From Streptacidiphilus rugosus AM-16 (GTDB taxonomy: Bacteria > Actinomycetota > Actinomycetes > Streptomycetales > Streptomycetaceae): a stretch of DNA of 64,000 bases. The stretch spans positions 6,572,001 through 6,636,000 of the forward strand of contig NZ_JQMJ01000004.1 of the NCBI RefSeq assembly GCF_000744655.1, in the 5' to 3' direction. Positions 11,113-19,725 of the stretch are shown piece by piece. The notes beneath the pieces were generated by a model. That model did no database searches, was not told the DNA's origin, and worked only from the letters and a program-made list of their open reading frames with translations. Each line of letters opens with the position of its first letter. Positions within the stretch are counted from its first letter, which is position 1. The position numbers were made by a program, and so were the translations under genes.

Positions 11113-12900
11113 TCAGCCCACCGGTTCCAGCACGGCGTCGACGCGGGAGACGATCTGGGCGGCGACCCGCTCCTCCACCTGCTCGTGCAGCGGCGCGAGC
11201 TTGCCCTCCAGCAGCAGCTTGCGCATCAGGGTGCGCTGGATCTTGCCGCTGGTGGTCTTCCTGATCGTGCCGGGACGGACCAGCAGCAGGCTGCCGTTGA
11301 CCTGGAACTCACGGCTGATCAGGGCGCGGGCGGAGGCGAGCAGCGCGGGCAGGTCCGCGGCGGAGGCCGCGTTGGGGCGGATCTCCTGGACCAGCACCAA
11401 GTGCTCCTCGCCGTCGTCCACCGAGAACGCGGCGCCGCCGCCGACACCGAAAGCCGGGTCGAGGGACTGCACCTGCCGCTCGACGTCGTGGGGGTAGATG
11501 TTGCGGCCGTTGATCAGGATCATCTCCTTGAGCCGCCCGGTGACGTAGAGCTCACCGGCCTCGAACGCGCCCAGGTCGCCGGTGCGCAGCCAGCCGGCGT
11601 CACCGGCCGCCTCCGGGTCGGCGGACGGACGCAGCACCGCGTTGAAGATCTCCTCGTTGACCTCGGGGCGCTTCCAGTACCCGGCGGCGACGCTCTCGCC
11701 CTTGACCCAGATCTCGCCCACATGGCCCTCGGGCCGCTCGACGAAGGTCTCCGGGTCGACGATGCGGACGTCGAAGTCGGTGACGACGCCGCTGCTGACC
11801 AGGGTGCGGACGCCGGCGCCCGAGGCGTCGCTCAGCTCGCCCTGCTCCAGGGTCTCGGCGTCGACCTCGCGGTAGATCGGGGCCCGGCCGACGGGGGTGC
11901 CGGAGACCAGCAGCGTGGTCTCGGCCATGCCGTAGCAGGGGAAGAAGGCCTCGGCGCGGAAGCCGGCCGGGGCGAAGCGCTCGGTGAAGGCGCGCACGGT
12001 CTCCGGGCGGATCGGCTCCGCGCCGTTGCAGGCCTGCTCCCAGCTGCTCAGGTCGAGTGTGGCCAGCTGCTCGTCGGTGACCCTGCGCAGGCAGAGGTCG
12101 TAGGCGAAGTTGGGACCGCCGCCGGCGGTGACCCGGTGCTCGGTGATCATCTGCAGCCAGCGCAGCGGCCGCTTCAGGAAGGAGATCGGCGACATCAGCG
12201 CCGCGGATCCGCCCAGGTAGAGGGGCTGCAGGATGTGCCCGATCAGGCCCATGTCGTGGTAGAAGGGCAGCCAGCCGCCCAGGCGGGTGTCCTGGTGGCC
12301 CTGGATCGCGTGCTGGATCGCCAGCTCGTTGGCGAGCAGGTTCCGGTGGGAGACCATGACGCCCTTGGGGGTGCTGGTCGAGCCCGAGGTGTACTGGAGG
12401 AAGGCGAGCGACTCGGGGGTCAGGCTCGGCGCGGTCCAGGCGGCGGCGTCACCCTGGTCTGCGGCGTCGCTCGCGAGCACCGCGACGTCGGTGATGCCGG
12501 CCTCGCGCAGCCAGGCGCTGATGTTCGGCTCGTTGGCCGAGTCGGTGAGCACCGCGCGCACCTCGGCGTCCCGCAGGATGCCGGTGACCCGCGCGAAGTG
12601 GTTGCCCTGGTCGCCCGGGAGCGGCGCGGGAACGGCGACCGAACCGGCGTAGAGGCAGGCCGTGAAGGCCTTGATGAAGTCCAGCCCGGAGGGGTAGAGC
12701 AGGAGGACCTGCCCGCCGGACGCCCCGTGCTGCTGCAGCCAGGAGGCGATCCGCTTCGCCTCGACGTCGAGCGCCGCGTAGGTCAGTCGCTCGACGTCGC
12801 TGCTCGACGCGTTGTCGTGCAGGAAGATGAACGCGTCCTTGGTCGGCAGGTCGGAGGTGCGCTGCAGCACCAGTTCCGTGAAGGTCTCGAAACTCTTCAA
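11113..12900 (-). CDS. Fatty acyl-AMP ligase (FAAL)
   Basis: Adenylate-forming enzyme, 595 residues. ATP-binding loop YTSGSTSTPKG at 170-180, GWLPFYHDMGLIG, CYGMAETTLL and the late GRLKEMILINGRNIYPHD hinge region are visible. The style (LPFYHDMGLIG, long insertion) is FAAL rather than acyl-CoA synthetase: it makes acyl-AMP and loads it on an ACP. It is the first gene of the main leftward operon, so the pathway starts from a free fatty acid. Its promoter carries a heptamer repeat at 12978-12995. Confidence 0.93.
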   Translation of the reverse strand: MKSFETFTELVLQRTSDLPTKDAFIFLHDNASSSDVERLTYAALDVEAKRIASWLQQHGASGGQVLLLYPSGLDFIKAFTACLYAGSVAVPAPLPGDQGNHFARVTGILRDAEVRAVLTDSANEPNISAWLREAGITDVAVLASDAADQGDAAAWTAPSLTPESLAFLQYTSGSTSTPKGVMVSHRNLLANELAIQHAIQGHQDTRLGGWLPFYHDMGLIGHILQPLYLGGSAALMSPISFLKRPLRWLQMITEHRVTAGGGPNFAYDLCLRRVTDEQLATLDLSSWEQACNGAEPIRPETVRAFTERFAPAGFRAEAFFPCYGMAETTLLVSGTPVGRAPIYREVDAETLEQGELSDASGAGVRTLVSSGVVTDFDVRIVDPETFVERPEGHVGEIWVKGESVAAGYWKRPEVNEEIFNAVLRPSADPEAAGDAGWLRTGDLGAFEAGELYVTGRLKEMILINGRNIYPHDVERQVQSLDPAFGVGGGAAFSVDDGEEHLVLVQEIRPNAASAADLPALLASARALISREFQVNGSLLLVRPGTIRKTTSGKIQRTLMRKLLLEGKLAPLHEQVEERVAAQIVSRVDAVLEPVG

Positions 12901-12977
12901 GGTCGTTCCCTCGCCTCGATTGGCTGTCGACGGATCTCTGGCCGGCTGGCACCGGTGTACCGATGCTCACCGACCGG

Positions 12978-12995
12978 CCTTAAGCCCTTCTTGCG
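12978..12995 (-). promoter_or_regulatory. Heptamer direct-repeat site of the main biosynthetic operon
   Basis: Gene-sense CGCAAGA (12989-12995), 4-bp spacer, CTTAAGG (12978-12984), 78-95 bp before the ligase start. It just overlaps the 3' end of the upstream DUF6059-like gene. Confidence 0.6.
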
Positions 12996-13288
12996 CCCAC
13001 CCCGCCGCTCGTCGGCTCCTCCTGGTGCTGGTCCAACTGCCGCCACAGAGCCGCCTCCTGGGCGCTCGGCGGGGTGCCGCGGACCAGCCGCTCGGGGTGG
13101 CCGGGCGCGGGCCTGTCGTCGAGGTCGGCGACGAGCGCCGCCGCGTACTCCGGGGTGACCAGGCCGAAGAAGCAGCCCGACTGGACCAGGCCGCGGTAGA
13201 CCTCACGACCCAGCAGGCGGAGCCACCAGCGCAGCCGGAACGGCAGCCGCGGCGGCCTGCGGTCGCGGGCGGTGCGTGGGGAGGTCAT
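12980..13288 (-). CDS. Small DUF6059-like protein
   Basis: 102 residues from the ATG at 13288. The N-terminal half is basic and aromatic (RLRWWLRLLGREV), followed by TPEYAAAL and the PGHPERL motif, then PSAQEAALWRQL. I recall this layout from the DUF6059 family found in Streptomyces gene clusters; no biochemical function is established to my knowledge. It begins 7 bp after the P450 stop and is presumably co-transcribed with it. The protein could be membrane-associated through its first half, but no clear transmembrane helix is seen. Confidence 0.65.
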   Translation of the reverse strand: MTSPRTARDRRPPRLPFRLRWWLRLLGREVYRGLVQSGCFFGLVTPEYAAALVADLDDRPAPGHPERLVRGTPPSAQEAALWRQLDQHQEEPTSGGVGARRA

Positions 13289-13295
13289 ACCGCCC

Positions 13296-14534
13296 TCACC
13301 AGGCGACCGGGAGCGAGCTGACCCCGGTGATGAGACGGCCCGAGGTGCGCGGCACCTGTTCGGCGGGGATCGCCAGGCGCAGCGTGGGAAAGCGGGCGAA
13401 CAGGGTCGACAGGGCGATCTGCAGCTCCGCACGGGCGAGCCCGGAACCGAGGCAGTAGTGGATGCCGTGGCCGAAGCTCAGGTGCGCGTTCACCGACCGG
13501 CCGAGGTCGAGCCGGTCGGGCTCGGCGAAGCGGGCCGCGTCCCGGTTGCCCGAACCGAGCGAGGGCAGCACCGCCTCCCCCGCCCGGATCAGCCGCCCGT
13601 CCAACTCCACGTCCTCGACCGCGATCCGCAGCAGCGTCTCGTCACCGGGAAGGTGCAGCCGCAGCAGCTCCTCGACGGCCGCGGGCACAGCGTCCGGGTC
13701 GGTCAGGGTCCTGGCCGGCTGCTCGGGGTGGGCGAGCAGCGCGAGCACGCTGTTGCCGATCTGGTTGACGGTGGTCTCGTGGCCGGCCACGAGCAGACTG
13801 ACGCCGAGGAAGACCAGCTCCTGCTCGCTCAGCCGGTCCTGCTCCCCGTCGCGGACCTGGACCAGCGCGGAGAGCAGGTCGTCGCCCGGCCGCACGCGCT
13901 TCTCGGCGAACAGGGCCGAGAAGTAGTCGCGCAGTCCGGCCTGCGCCGCCAGCATCTCCTCCGCGCTGCTGCCGGTGGTCGCGACGAAGGCCGCGGACCA
14001 GCGGGTGAACTGCTCCTGGTCGGCGAGCGGCACACCGAGCAGTTCGCAGATCACGCGCACCGGCAGCGGGAAGGCCAGCGCCTCGACGAGGTCGGCGCTG
14101 CGGCCCTCCGCCTCGCCACGGGCCGACATGTCGTCCAGCAACCCGTCCGTGAGCTCCTGGATCCTGGGGCGCAGCGAGGCGACCCTGCGCGCGGTGAACT
14201 CCCGTGACACCAGGGCCCGGACCCGCGCGTGCTCGGCCCCGTCGAGGTTGGGCAGGCTGGGGAAGCGCTGCGGTGCGGCCGCCAGCCGGGGCGCCCCCGG
14301 CTCCAGCGTGGCCGACCGGCTGAAGCGCGGGTCCGACAGCACCGTGCGCACCGCTTCGTACCCGGTGACCAGGTGCGCCAGGTCCCCACTGGGCATCCGC
14401 ACCGGCGCCACCGGCTGCGCCTCGCGGAGCGCGGCGTAGTGCGGGCAGGGGGTGAGCGCGTCGGGGCGCGCGAAGGGGTAGGCCGGCGGCTCGGTGCTCG
14501 GCAACGCCTCGGTGCTCGCTGCGGACGGGGGCAT
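13296..14534 (-). CDS. Cytochrome P450
   Basis: 412 residues, bacterial class I type. The oxygen-binding I-helix motif AGHETT is at 250-255, an EELLR (ExxR) follows in the K-helix, and the heme loop FGHGIHYCLG has the axial ligand Cys361. It probably oxidises the acyl chain or tetronate. There is no ferredoxin gene beside it; the flavin/2Fe-2S protein at 18540 could supply electrons. The start chosen is ATG 14534 with AGGAGG closely upstream. It forms a two-gene operon with the DUF6059-like gene, as P450 genes often do with small partners, and has its own heptamer site. Confidence 0.95.
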   Translation of the reverse strand: MPPSAASTEALPSTEPPAYPFARPDALTPCPHYAALREAQPVAPVRMPSGDLAHLVTGYEAVRTVLSDPRFSRSATLEPGAPRLAAAPQRFPSLPNLDGAEHARVRALVSREFTARRVASLRPRIQELTDGLLDDMSARGEAEGRSADLVEALAFPLPVRVICELLGVPLADQEQFTRWSAAFVATTGSSAEEMLAAQAGLRDYFSALFAEKRVRPGDDLLSALVQVRDGEQDRLSEQELVFLGVSLLVAGHETTVNQIGNSVLALLAHPEQPARTLTDPDAVPAAVEELLRLHLPGDETLLRIAVEDVELDGRLIRAGEAVLPSLGSGNRDAARFAEPDRLDLGRSVNAHLSFGHGIHYCLGSGLARAELQIALSTLFARFPTLRLAIPAEQVPRTSGRLITGVSSLPVAW

Positions 14535-14588
14535 CGCGGTTCCTCCTGGTCGCGCGGGGACGCGGTCGCCCCCAGCCTCCTGTGCGGC

Positions 14589-14606
14589 GCTAAAGCGCTT
14601 TTTGCG
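14589..14606 (-). promoter_or_regulatory. Heptamer direct-repeat site of the P450 operon
   Basis: Gene-sense CGCAAAA (14600-14606), 4-bp spacer, CTTTAGC (14589-14595), 55-72 bp upstream of the P450 start. Confidence 0.6.
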
Positions 14607-14828
14607 CGGCCGCCGGGCCGGGCGGGGCGAGCGGCGGGCCGGGGAACGGGCCGCCCGGCGCCGGCTCCGGAGCGTCGTGGGCGGGCGCGAAGCGCTGTCC
14701 CGCACGCCCGGGAAGAGGCGGAGGAAGCGCGTGCCCTGTTGGCGCCCGGACTCCGGGAGGCGCCGGCTGCGGAAGGGTCGGGCGGGTGGGCGGGTCGGCC
14801 TGAACGCCCCTACCGACGCCGGACGGCG
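14607..14828. other. Non-coding stretch between the P450 promoter and a terminator
   Basis: The interval 14535-14941 has no gene I can support. It holds the P450 promoter region, then GC-rich sequence without a ribosome site or codon-like pattern, then the terminator hairpin at 14829-14864. Confidence 0.5.
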
Positions 14829-14864
14829 AAGGACCCCGCCGGGACGGGGGTCGGCGGGGTCCTT
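14829..14864 (-). terminator. Hairpin terminator after KAS III-like gene 1
   Basis: Perfect 12-bp stem AAGGACCCCGCC / GGCGGGGTCCTT with a 12-nt loop, about 78 bp beyond the stop at 14942. GC-rich and without a U tract, as is usual in Streptomyces. Confidence 0.7.
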
Positions 14865-14941
14865 CGGGGGGCCGTTCCCGCGTCGGCCGGTTCGGACGGT
14901 CGGCGGACGCGGGACGACAGGTCTGGCGGGTGGTCAGCGGG

Positions 14942-15979
14942 TCACCAGGAGGGGACGGACTCGATCTCCAGAACGGCCACGGTCCACATGAAGCCGACGC
15001 CGACGCCCATCGTGACGATCTTGTCCCCGGCCTTCACCCGGCCGGACTCGACCAGGTGGTTGAGGCCGAGCAGCTGGTCCGCGCCACCGCAGTGGCCGAT
15101 GTCCTGGCCCCAGTCGTAGGTGGTCGTGGCCCGGTCGATGCCGAGGGTCATGTAGAAGGAGTAGGTCGCGATGCTCTCGGCGATGTTGGCGTGGACGAAG
15201 TGCTGCGTGTCCGCCAGCTTCGTGTCCGCGTCGTCCAGCGCCTCCTGCAGCACCTGACCGGCGTTGACCGTCATCTGGTTGATGGTCTGCTCGTAGGCGT
15301 CCTCGTGGCGCAGCAGGTAGTCGCGCTTGCGGGAGCGCAGGTCGACCGGCTTGCCCTCGGCGAAGGGGGCCGGGGTCCAGCCGGTGACACCGCGGTAGAC
15401 CGGCTCCAGGGTCGCGTCGGTCAGACTGGCGGTGGAGAGCAGCCGGGCGAAGCCGCCGCGCTTGGACAGCACCAGCGCGCCCGCGCCGTCGCCGTAGACC
15501 TGCTGGTTGTCGCTGGCCCAACGGTCGAAGTAGGGCGGCTTGAAGGCGTCGGCGACGGTGACCAGCGCGGCCGTCTCGGACGGGCGCGCGCTCAGGTAGG
15601 AGGCGGCCAGTTCGACGGCGGCGAGCCCGCCGTTGGAGCCCTGCTTGATCTCCAGCGCGGTGCCGCGACCGCCGATCGTCTCGTTCTGGACGTAGTTGGC
15701 CGGCGTCCAGAACTCCTGACCCTGGTGGCCGATGGAGGCGTGCAGCAGCAGACCGAAGTCCTGGTCCTGGTGACCGGAGCGGTCGATCGCGCGGCGGGCC
15801 GCGGCCGCGGCCATGACCGGCGGCGCCTCCTCGTCGTTCGCGACGCGCACGGCGCGGATGCCGTTGCCGACGCTCTCCTCGGCGTCGTAGAGACCGAGTG
15901 CGACGGCCTCCTCCGCGGTCTGGACCTGCTCCGGCAGGTAGGCGCCGAGTCCGGCGACGTATACGTTCTCCCAGCGCAT
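14942..15979 (-). CDS. KAS III-like acyltransferase 1 with Ser in the active site
   Basis: 345 residues of the KAS III fold, beginning MRWENVYVAGLGAYLP. The nucleophile position reads QGSNGG (Ser115) instead of Cys. His263 is kept in FVHANI, and the region that in FabH holds the catalytic Asn reads GHCGGAD (His296, Asp301). Family members of this kind (CerJ and ChlB3 with a Cys, DpsC with a Ser) move or condense unusual acyl groups rather than doing ordinary fatty acid initiation. A paralogue at 24329 has the same replacements. It is monocistronic, with its own heptamer site and terminators on both sides. I infer an acyl transfer or priming role; the substrate is unknown. Confidence 0.85.
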   Translation of the reverse strand: MRWENVYVAGLGAYLPEQVQTAEEAVALGLYDAEESVGNGIRAVRVANDEEAPPVMAAAAARRAIDRSGHQDQDFGLLLHASIGHQGQEFWTPANYVQNETIGGRGTALEIKQGSNGGLAAVELAASYLSARPSETAALVTVADAFKPPYFDRWASDNQQVYGDGAGALVLSKRGGFARLLSTASLTDATLEPVYRGVTGWTPAPFAEGKPVDLRSRKRDYLLRHEDAYEQTINQMTVNAGQVLQEALDDADTKLADTQHFVHANIAESIATYSFYMTLGIDRATTTYDWGQDIGHCGGADQLLGLNHLVESGRVKAGDKIVTMGVGVGFMWTVAVLEIESVPSW

Positions 15980-16013
15980 GCTGTCTCCAAGAGTGCGGGA
16001 AGGGGATGGGCGG

Positions 16014-16075
16014 CCCTAAGGTCCGGCGCCGAGCGCGGAACCAGTGTCGGCGGCGCCGCTAAAGGGACTCCTGTA
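16014..16075 (-). promoter_or_regulatory. Heptamer sites before KAS III-like gene 1
   Basis: Gene-sense TACAGGA (16069-16075), 4-bp spacer, CTTTAGC (16058-16064); a further CTTAGGG at 16014-16020 lies exactly four 11-bp periods away. All are 35-96 bp upstream of the start at 15979. Confidence 0.5.
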
Positions 16076-16115
16076 CCGGCTGCTCCGGCGTCCGGATGCT
16101 CCCAGGCAACGGCGA

Positions 16116-16155
16116 AGGGCGTGGCGACCGGCCGGAAGCCGGTGCGCCACGCCCT
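16116..16155 (-). terminator. Hairpin terminator after the MFS gene
   Basis: Outer stem AGGGCGTGGCG / CGCCACGCCCT and inner stem ACCGGC / GCCGGT around a CGGAA loop, 25 bp beyond the MFS stop at 16180. Confidence 0.7.
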
Positions 16156-16179
16156 GTTGCTGACAAGCCGTCGGTCCGC

Positions 16180-17706
16180 TCAGCCCTGGACCGCGGAGGC
16201 GGCCGCGACGGCGGCGTCCGCGTCGGCGGGCAAGGAGGAGACGACCTCAGTGCTCTCCCCGGTCGCCTTCAGGCCGCGGAAGCCGAAGACGCCGACCAGC
16301 GCGCCGAGGGCGATCCAGATGAACAGCGCCCCGAAGCCGCGGTGCAGACCCTGGGTGAAGGCCGCGACCGGGTCCATGCCGTGCGCGACCAGGCTCGCGG
16401 TGCGGGTCTGCAGCACGGTCGCGGCGACCGTCAGACCCAGCGCGCCGCCGATCTCGCTCGACGAGTTGAGCAGCGCCGACACCACGCCCGCGTCCGACTC
16501 GGTGGCCTGGGAGGTCCCCACCATCGAGGCGGTGATCAGGCAGAGCACCAGACCGATGCCGAGCAGGGCGGTGACCGGCAGCAGCAGCGACCAGTAGCCG
16601 GCGTGCACCTTCGCGCCCAGCATCAGCGCCAGCGTCGCGCCCAGGGCCACCGTGCCGGCCAGGTAGAGGGCCCGCGGGCCGGTCTTGGCCACCATCTTCG
16701 ACGCGGCCGGAGCCACGATCATCATGGCCAGGCTGGTCGGGATGTAGGCGAGACCGGTCTGCAGCGGGCTGTAGCCCAGCACCGTCTGCATGAACTGCGG
16801 CAGCAGGAAGAAGCAGGGCAGCATCACGCCGGCCGCCAGGATCTGGCCGAGCGCCGCCACGACGAGGCCCCGGCCGCGGAAGAGACGCAGCGGCACCAGC
16901 GGAGCGCTGCTGCGCTGCTCGACCAGGACGAAGACGACCAGCAGCGCCGCACCGCCCACGAGCGAGGCCAGGGTGACCGCGTCGCTCCAGCCGCGGCTGC
17001 CGATGGCGGTGATGCCGTAGACCAGCAGCAGCAGACCCGCGGTCGAGGTCAGCGCCCCCGCCAGGTCGGCCCGCTGACGCGGTCCGGTGCGGGCGGTCCG
17101 GCCGGGGATCAGCATCACCGCCGCGATCGCCAGCACCACGCCGATCGGGATGTTGATGTAGAAGGCCCAGCGCCAGCCGACGTCGATGATCGCGCCGCCC
17201 AGCAGGGTGCCGATGCTCGCGCCGATGCCGATGACCGTGCCCCAGATGCCGAAGGCCTTGGCGCGCTCCTGCGGGTCGGGGAAGCTGGTCACCATGATCG
17301 ACAGTGCGGCGGGGGCGAGGCCTGCCGCGCCGAGGCCCTGCAGCGCCCGGGCGATCAGCAGCTGCTCGGTGCCGTGCGCCGTCCCGGCGAGGACCGAGCC
17401 GAAGATGAACAGCGCCATGCCCGCCAGCAGCACGCGCCGACGCCCGACGACGTCGGCGAGACGGCCGCCCATCAGCATCAGACCGCCGAAGAGCAGCACG
17501 TAGATGCTCATCACCCATTGGGTGTTGGCGATGGAGAGCCCGATCCCGCGCTGCAGCTGCGGCAGCATCACGTTCACGACCGTCGCGTCCAAACCGACCA
17601 TGAACTGGACGGACGCCACGACGACCAGAATCCACCAGCGCCGCTTGTCGCCCTGGGCCGCACCTGCCTGGGCGACGAGCGGCGCAGTCCTCTCGTCGAT
17701 ACTCAC
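16180..17706 (-). CDS. MFS drug-efflux transporter (DHA2/EmrB-QacA type)
   Basis: 508 residues with 14 predicted membrane helices. The A-motif GGRLADVVGRRR follows helix 2, and LDATVVNVMLPQL in helix 1 is typical of 14-TM drug:H+ antiporters. Probably exports the product or protects the host. I chose GTG 17706 (VSIDER), with GGGAG 6 bp upstream, over an upstream in-frame ATG whose first 18 residues are Ser/Arg-rich and unlike the family. It has its own heptamer site, so it is likely induced with the pathway. Confidence 0.92.
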   Translation of the reverse strand: MSIDERTAPLVAQAGAAQGDKRRWWILVVVASVQFMVGLDATVVNVMLPQLQRGIGLSIANTQWVMSIYVLLFGGLMLMGGRLADVVGRRRVLLAGMALFIFGSVLAGTAHGTEQLLIARALQGLGAAGLAPAALSIMVTSFPDPQERAKAFGIWGTVIGIGASIGTLLGGAIIDVGWRWAFYINIPIGVVLAIAAVMLIPGRTARTGPRQRADLAGALTSTAGLLLLVYGITAIGSRGWSDAVTLASLVGGAALLVVFVLVEQRSSAPLVPLRLFRGRGLVVAALGQILAAGVMLPCFFLLPQFMQTVLGYSPLQTGLAYIPTSLAMMIVAPAASKMVAKTGPRALYLAGTVALGATLALMLGAKVHAGYWSLLLPVTALLGIGLVLCLITASMVGTSQATESDAGVVSALLNSSSEIGGALGLTVAATVLQTRTASLVAHGMDPVAAFTQGLHRGFGALFIWIALGALVGVFGFRGLKATGESTEVVSSLPADADAAVAAASAVQG

Positions 17707-17765
17707 GTTCGCTCCCTTCGCCCCGGCGCTCTGCCGGCGGCTTCGCCGCGACGGTGACACCCCCC

Positions 17766-17783
17766 GCTAAAGCCGCGGTTAGG
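17766..17783 (-). promoter_or_regulatory. Heptamer direct-repeat site of the MFS gene
   Basis: Gene-sense CCTAACC (17777-17783), 4-bp spacer, CTTTAGC (17766-17772), 60-77 bp upstream of the GTG start. Confidence 0.5.
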
Positions 17784-17813
17784 CGACCTCCCGGGGCCCG
17801 CTGGGGCCCCGCC

Positions 17814-17916
17814 AGGGGCGCGGGGAACTGCGCGAGCAACCACCCTGCGCGGATGGCCCTGCGCGTTGAGGACCATCCGCACGCGGGTGGCTTGTCGCGC
17901 AGTTCCCCGCGCCCCT
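17814..17916. repeat. Dispersed palindromic intergenic repeat, copy A
   Basis: Inverted repeat with a 22-bp perfect outer arm that begins AGGGGCGCGGGGAACTGCGC; the arms continue into CAACCACCC / GGGTGGCTTG. It can form a long hairpin. Related copies are at 27437-27538 and 50785-50886, with a degenerate one at 43710-43742. It fills most of the gap between the MFS gene and the next gene. Confidence 0.8.
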
Positions 17917-17961
17917 GAATGGTCGAGACGCCTCGCGCCCCCGAGGGGGTGCCACCGCTGG

Positions 17962-17979
17962 CTTCAGGGCCGCTTAAGG
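17962..17979 (+). promoter_or_regulatory. Heptamer direct-repeat site before the DUF2568-like gene
   Basis: CTTCAGG (17962-17968), 4-bp spacer GCCG, CTTAAGG (17973-17979), 74-91 bp upstream of the ATG at 18053. Confidence 0.55.
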
Positions 17980-18052
17980 GCGTGTGCGTAGCGTCTCGGA
18001 GAGAGTGCGTCGCCGCACGGCGACCACCGACGGCACGTACCAGGAGGACTCC

Positions 18053-18433
18053 ATGAAGGCCACCACGCTCTCCTTCCCGATGCACACCCAGCTGATCGCC
18101 TTCGGCCTGGAGCTGGCCGCGGTCGCCACCTACGGCGTCTGGGCCTGGCACAGCACCTCCGGCGTGCTGCGGATTCCGCTCACCGTCGCGTTCCCGCTGG
18201 CCATCGCCACCGCGTGGGGCACCTTCGCCACCGCCGGCGCGCAGGTCAGCGGGAAGACCGTGGTGGCCACGCCCGGGCCCGTGCGACTGGTGCTGGAGCT
18301 GGTCGTCCTCGGCGGCGCCGCATGGGCGCTGTTCGACCTGGGGGCCAAGACGCCCGCCGCGTTCTACACCGCCGTGCTGGTGCTGCAGCTGCTGATGACC
18401 CGCGACCGCCTGTGGTGGCTCGCGGGCCACTGA
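18053..18433 (+). CDS. Small membrane protein, YrdB/DUF2568 type
   Basis: 126 residues with four hydrophobic segments. The opening (HTQLIAFGLELAAVATYGVWAW) and the later ELVVLGGAAWAL resemble the DUF2568/YrdB family of four-helix membrane proteins, function unknown. The ATG at 18053 follows a strong AGGAGG. It lies upstream of the reductase gene, each with its own heptamer site. It could be a membrane accessory to export, but there is no direct evidence. Confidence 0.7.
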   Translation: MKATTLSFPMHTQLIAFGLELAAVATYGVWAWHSTSGVLRIPLTVAFPLAIATAWGTFATAGAQVSGKTVVATPGPVRLVLELVVLGGAAWALFDLGAKTPAAFYTAVLVLQLLMTRDRLWWLAGH

Positions 18434-18455
18434 CGCCGCGCCACCGACCGCTCCG

Positions 18456-18473
18456 GACAGCCCTCGCTTTAGC
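18456..18473 (+). promoter_or_regulatory. Heptamer site before the reductase gene
   Basis: A clear CTTTAGC at 18467-18473 with a weak partner GACAGCC at 18456-18462, about 67-84 bp before the GTG at 18540. Confidence 0.45.
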
Positions 18474-18539
18474 TCCGCCGCGCACCATCGCCCTGGCCCG
18501 GAGGCTCCGGGCGTCGGAGCACGGCGGAGGTAAGCACTG

Positions 18540-19631
18540 GTGAACATCAGACGGATCTTCTCGGCCGCGCCGCGGCCGCGCCTGCGCCCGCGTGCGCGGG
18601 TCACCGCAGAGACCACCGCAGCGGCCGCCCCGCCGTCGCGGGAGCCGCGGGTGTCGCCCGCGGCGGCCCCCACGCTGCGGCTGATCGTGACCGCCAGGGA
18701 CGAACCCGCGGTCGGCATCGCCGCGTTCGAACTGCGCAGCGTCGACGGCGCGGAGCTCCCCTCCTGGGCGCCCGGCGCCCACGTCGAGCTGCTGCTGCCG
18801 GTGGACGGCAGGACGCTGCTGCGGCAGTACTCGCTGTGCGGCTCCCCCGCCGACCGCGACCGCTGGCGGATCGCCGTGCTGCGCGAGCCGGAGAGCCGCG
18901 GCGGCTCGGCCCAGCTGCACGACGCGGTGGCGGCCGGCGACGTGCTCGCGGTCCGCGGGCCGCGTGACGACTTCCCCTTCGCCGTCGGCGCACGGCATCT
19001 GTTCGTCGCCGGCGGCATCGGCATCACGCCGCTGCTGCCGATGATCGCCGCCGCCGAGGCCGCCGGGGCGGACTGGCGGCTTCTCTACGGCGGTCGCAGC
19101 CGCGCCTCGATGGCCTTCCTCGACGAACTGGCCGGCTACGGCGACCGGGTGCTGATCCACCCCCAGGACGAGCACGGACTGCTGGACCTGGACGCGGCCC
19201 TCGCCGATCTCGGCGAGGGCGCCGCCGTGTACTGCTGCGGTCCCGAACCGCTCCTCACCGCGCTGGAGCAGCGCTTCGCCGAGCTGCCCGACGCGGCGGA
19301 CCGCGGCCTCTCGCTCCACGTCGAGCGCTTCGCCGCGGCGACGGCCGTGAACGCGGGACCGGGCGAGGAGTTCGAGGTGGAGCTGCGGCGCTCGGGCAAG
19401 GTCCTGCGGATCGCCTCGGACATGTCCATCCTGGACGCGATCGAGGAGGCCGGCGTGTCGACCTCCCCGTCGTGTCGTCAGGGCACCTGCGGAAGCTGCG
19501 AGACGACCGTGCTGGAGGGCGAGCCCGAGCACCGGGACAGCACCCTCAGCGAGGCGGAGCGCAGCGCGGGCGAGTCCATGCTCATCTGCGTCTCCCGCTG
19601 CCGCGGCGAGCGTCTGGTGCTGGACCTCTGA
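18540..19631 (+). CDS. Flavin/[2Fe-2S] oxidoreductase of the phthalate dioxygenase reductase family
   Basis: 363 residues. The flavin-binding motif RQYSLCGSP near residue 98, the nucleotide-binding GGIGITPLLPM near 160, and a C-terminal plant-type ferredoxin domain with Cys312, Cys317, Cys320 and Cys350 (CX4CX2C...C) give the NAD(P)H to flavin to 2Fe-2S layout. It can deliver electrons to an oxygenase, and the cluster's P450 lacks a ferredoxin of its own, so they may be partners. GTG start with GGAGG 8 bp upstream. The first 45 residues are a Pro/Arg/Ala-rich extension. Confidence 0.9.
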   Translation: MNIRRIFSAAPRPRLRPRARVTAETTAAAAPPSREPRVSPAAAPTLRLIVTARDEPAVGIAAFELRSVDGAELPSWAPGAHVELLLPVDGRTLLRQYSLCGSPADRDRWRIAVLREPESRGGSAQLHDAVAAGDVLAVRGPRDDFPFAVGARHLFVAGGIGITPLLPMIAAAEAAGADWRLLYGGRSRASMAFLDELAGYGDRVLIHPQDEHGLLDLDAALADLGEGAAVYCCGPEPLLTALEQRFAELPDAADRGLSLHVERFAAATAVNAGPGEEFEVELRRSGKVLRIASDMSILDAIEEAGVSTSPSCRQGTCGSCETTVLEGEPEHRDSTLSEAERSAGESMLICVSRCRGERLVLDL

Positions 19632-19657
19632 CCCGGTCGACCTGACGCGCAAACGCT

Positions 19658-19693
19658 GTGAACCCCGGGCCGGAATTCCGGCCCGGGGTTCAC
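19658..19693. terminator. Bidirectional terminator (36-bp perfect palindrome)
   Basis: A perfect palindrome centred on GAATTC, with 18-bp arms reading GTGAACCCCGGGCCGGAA to its complement, lies between the convergent reductase and MMPL genes. Confidence 0.85.
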
Positions 19694-19725
19694 CGTCTCA
19701 CCAGGGAGACGTCAGCCGTCCGTGT

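Noticed and set aside
9316..13158. Open frame of 1280 codons on the + strand
   Set aside because: It is antisense to the FAAL and acyl-CoA dehydrogenase genes, rich in Gly/Arg/Gln/Val without any domain, and is explained by the high third-position GC of the genes beneath it.
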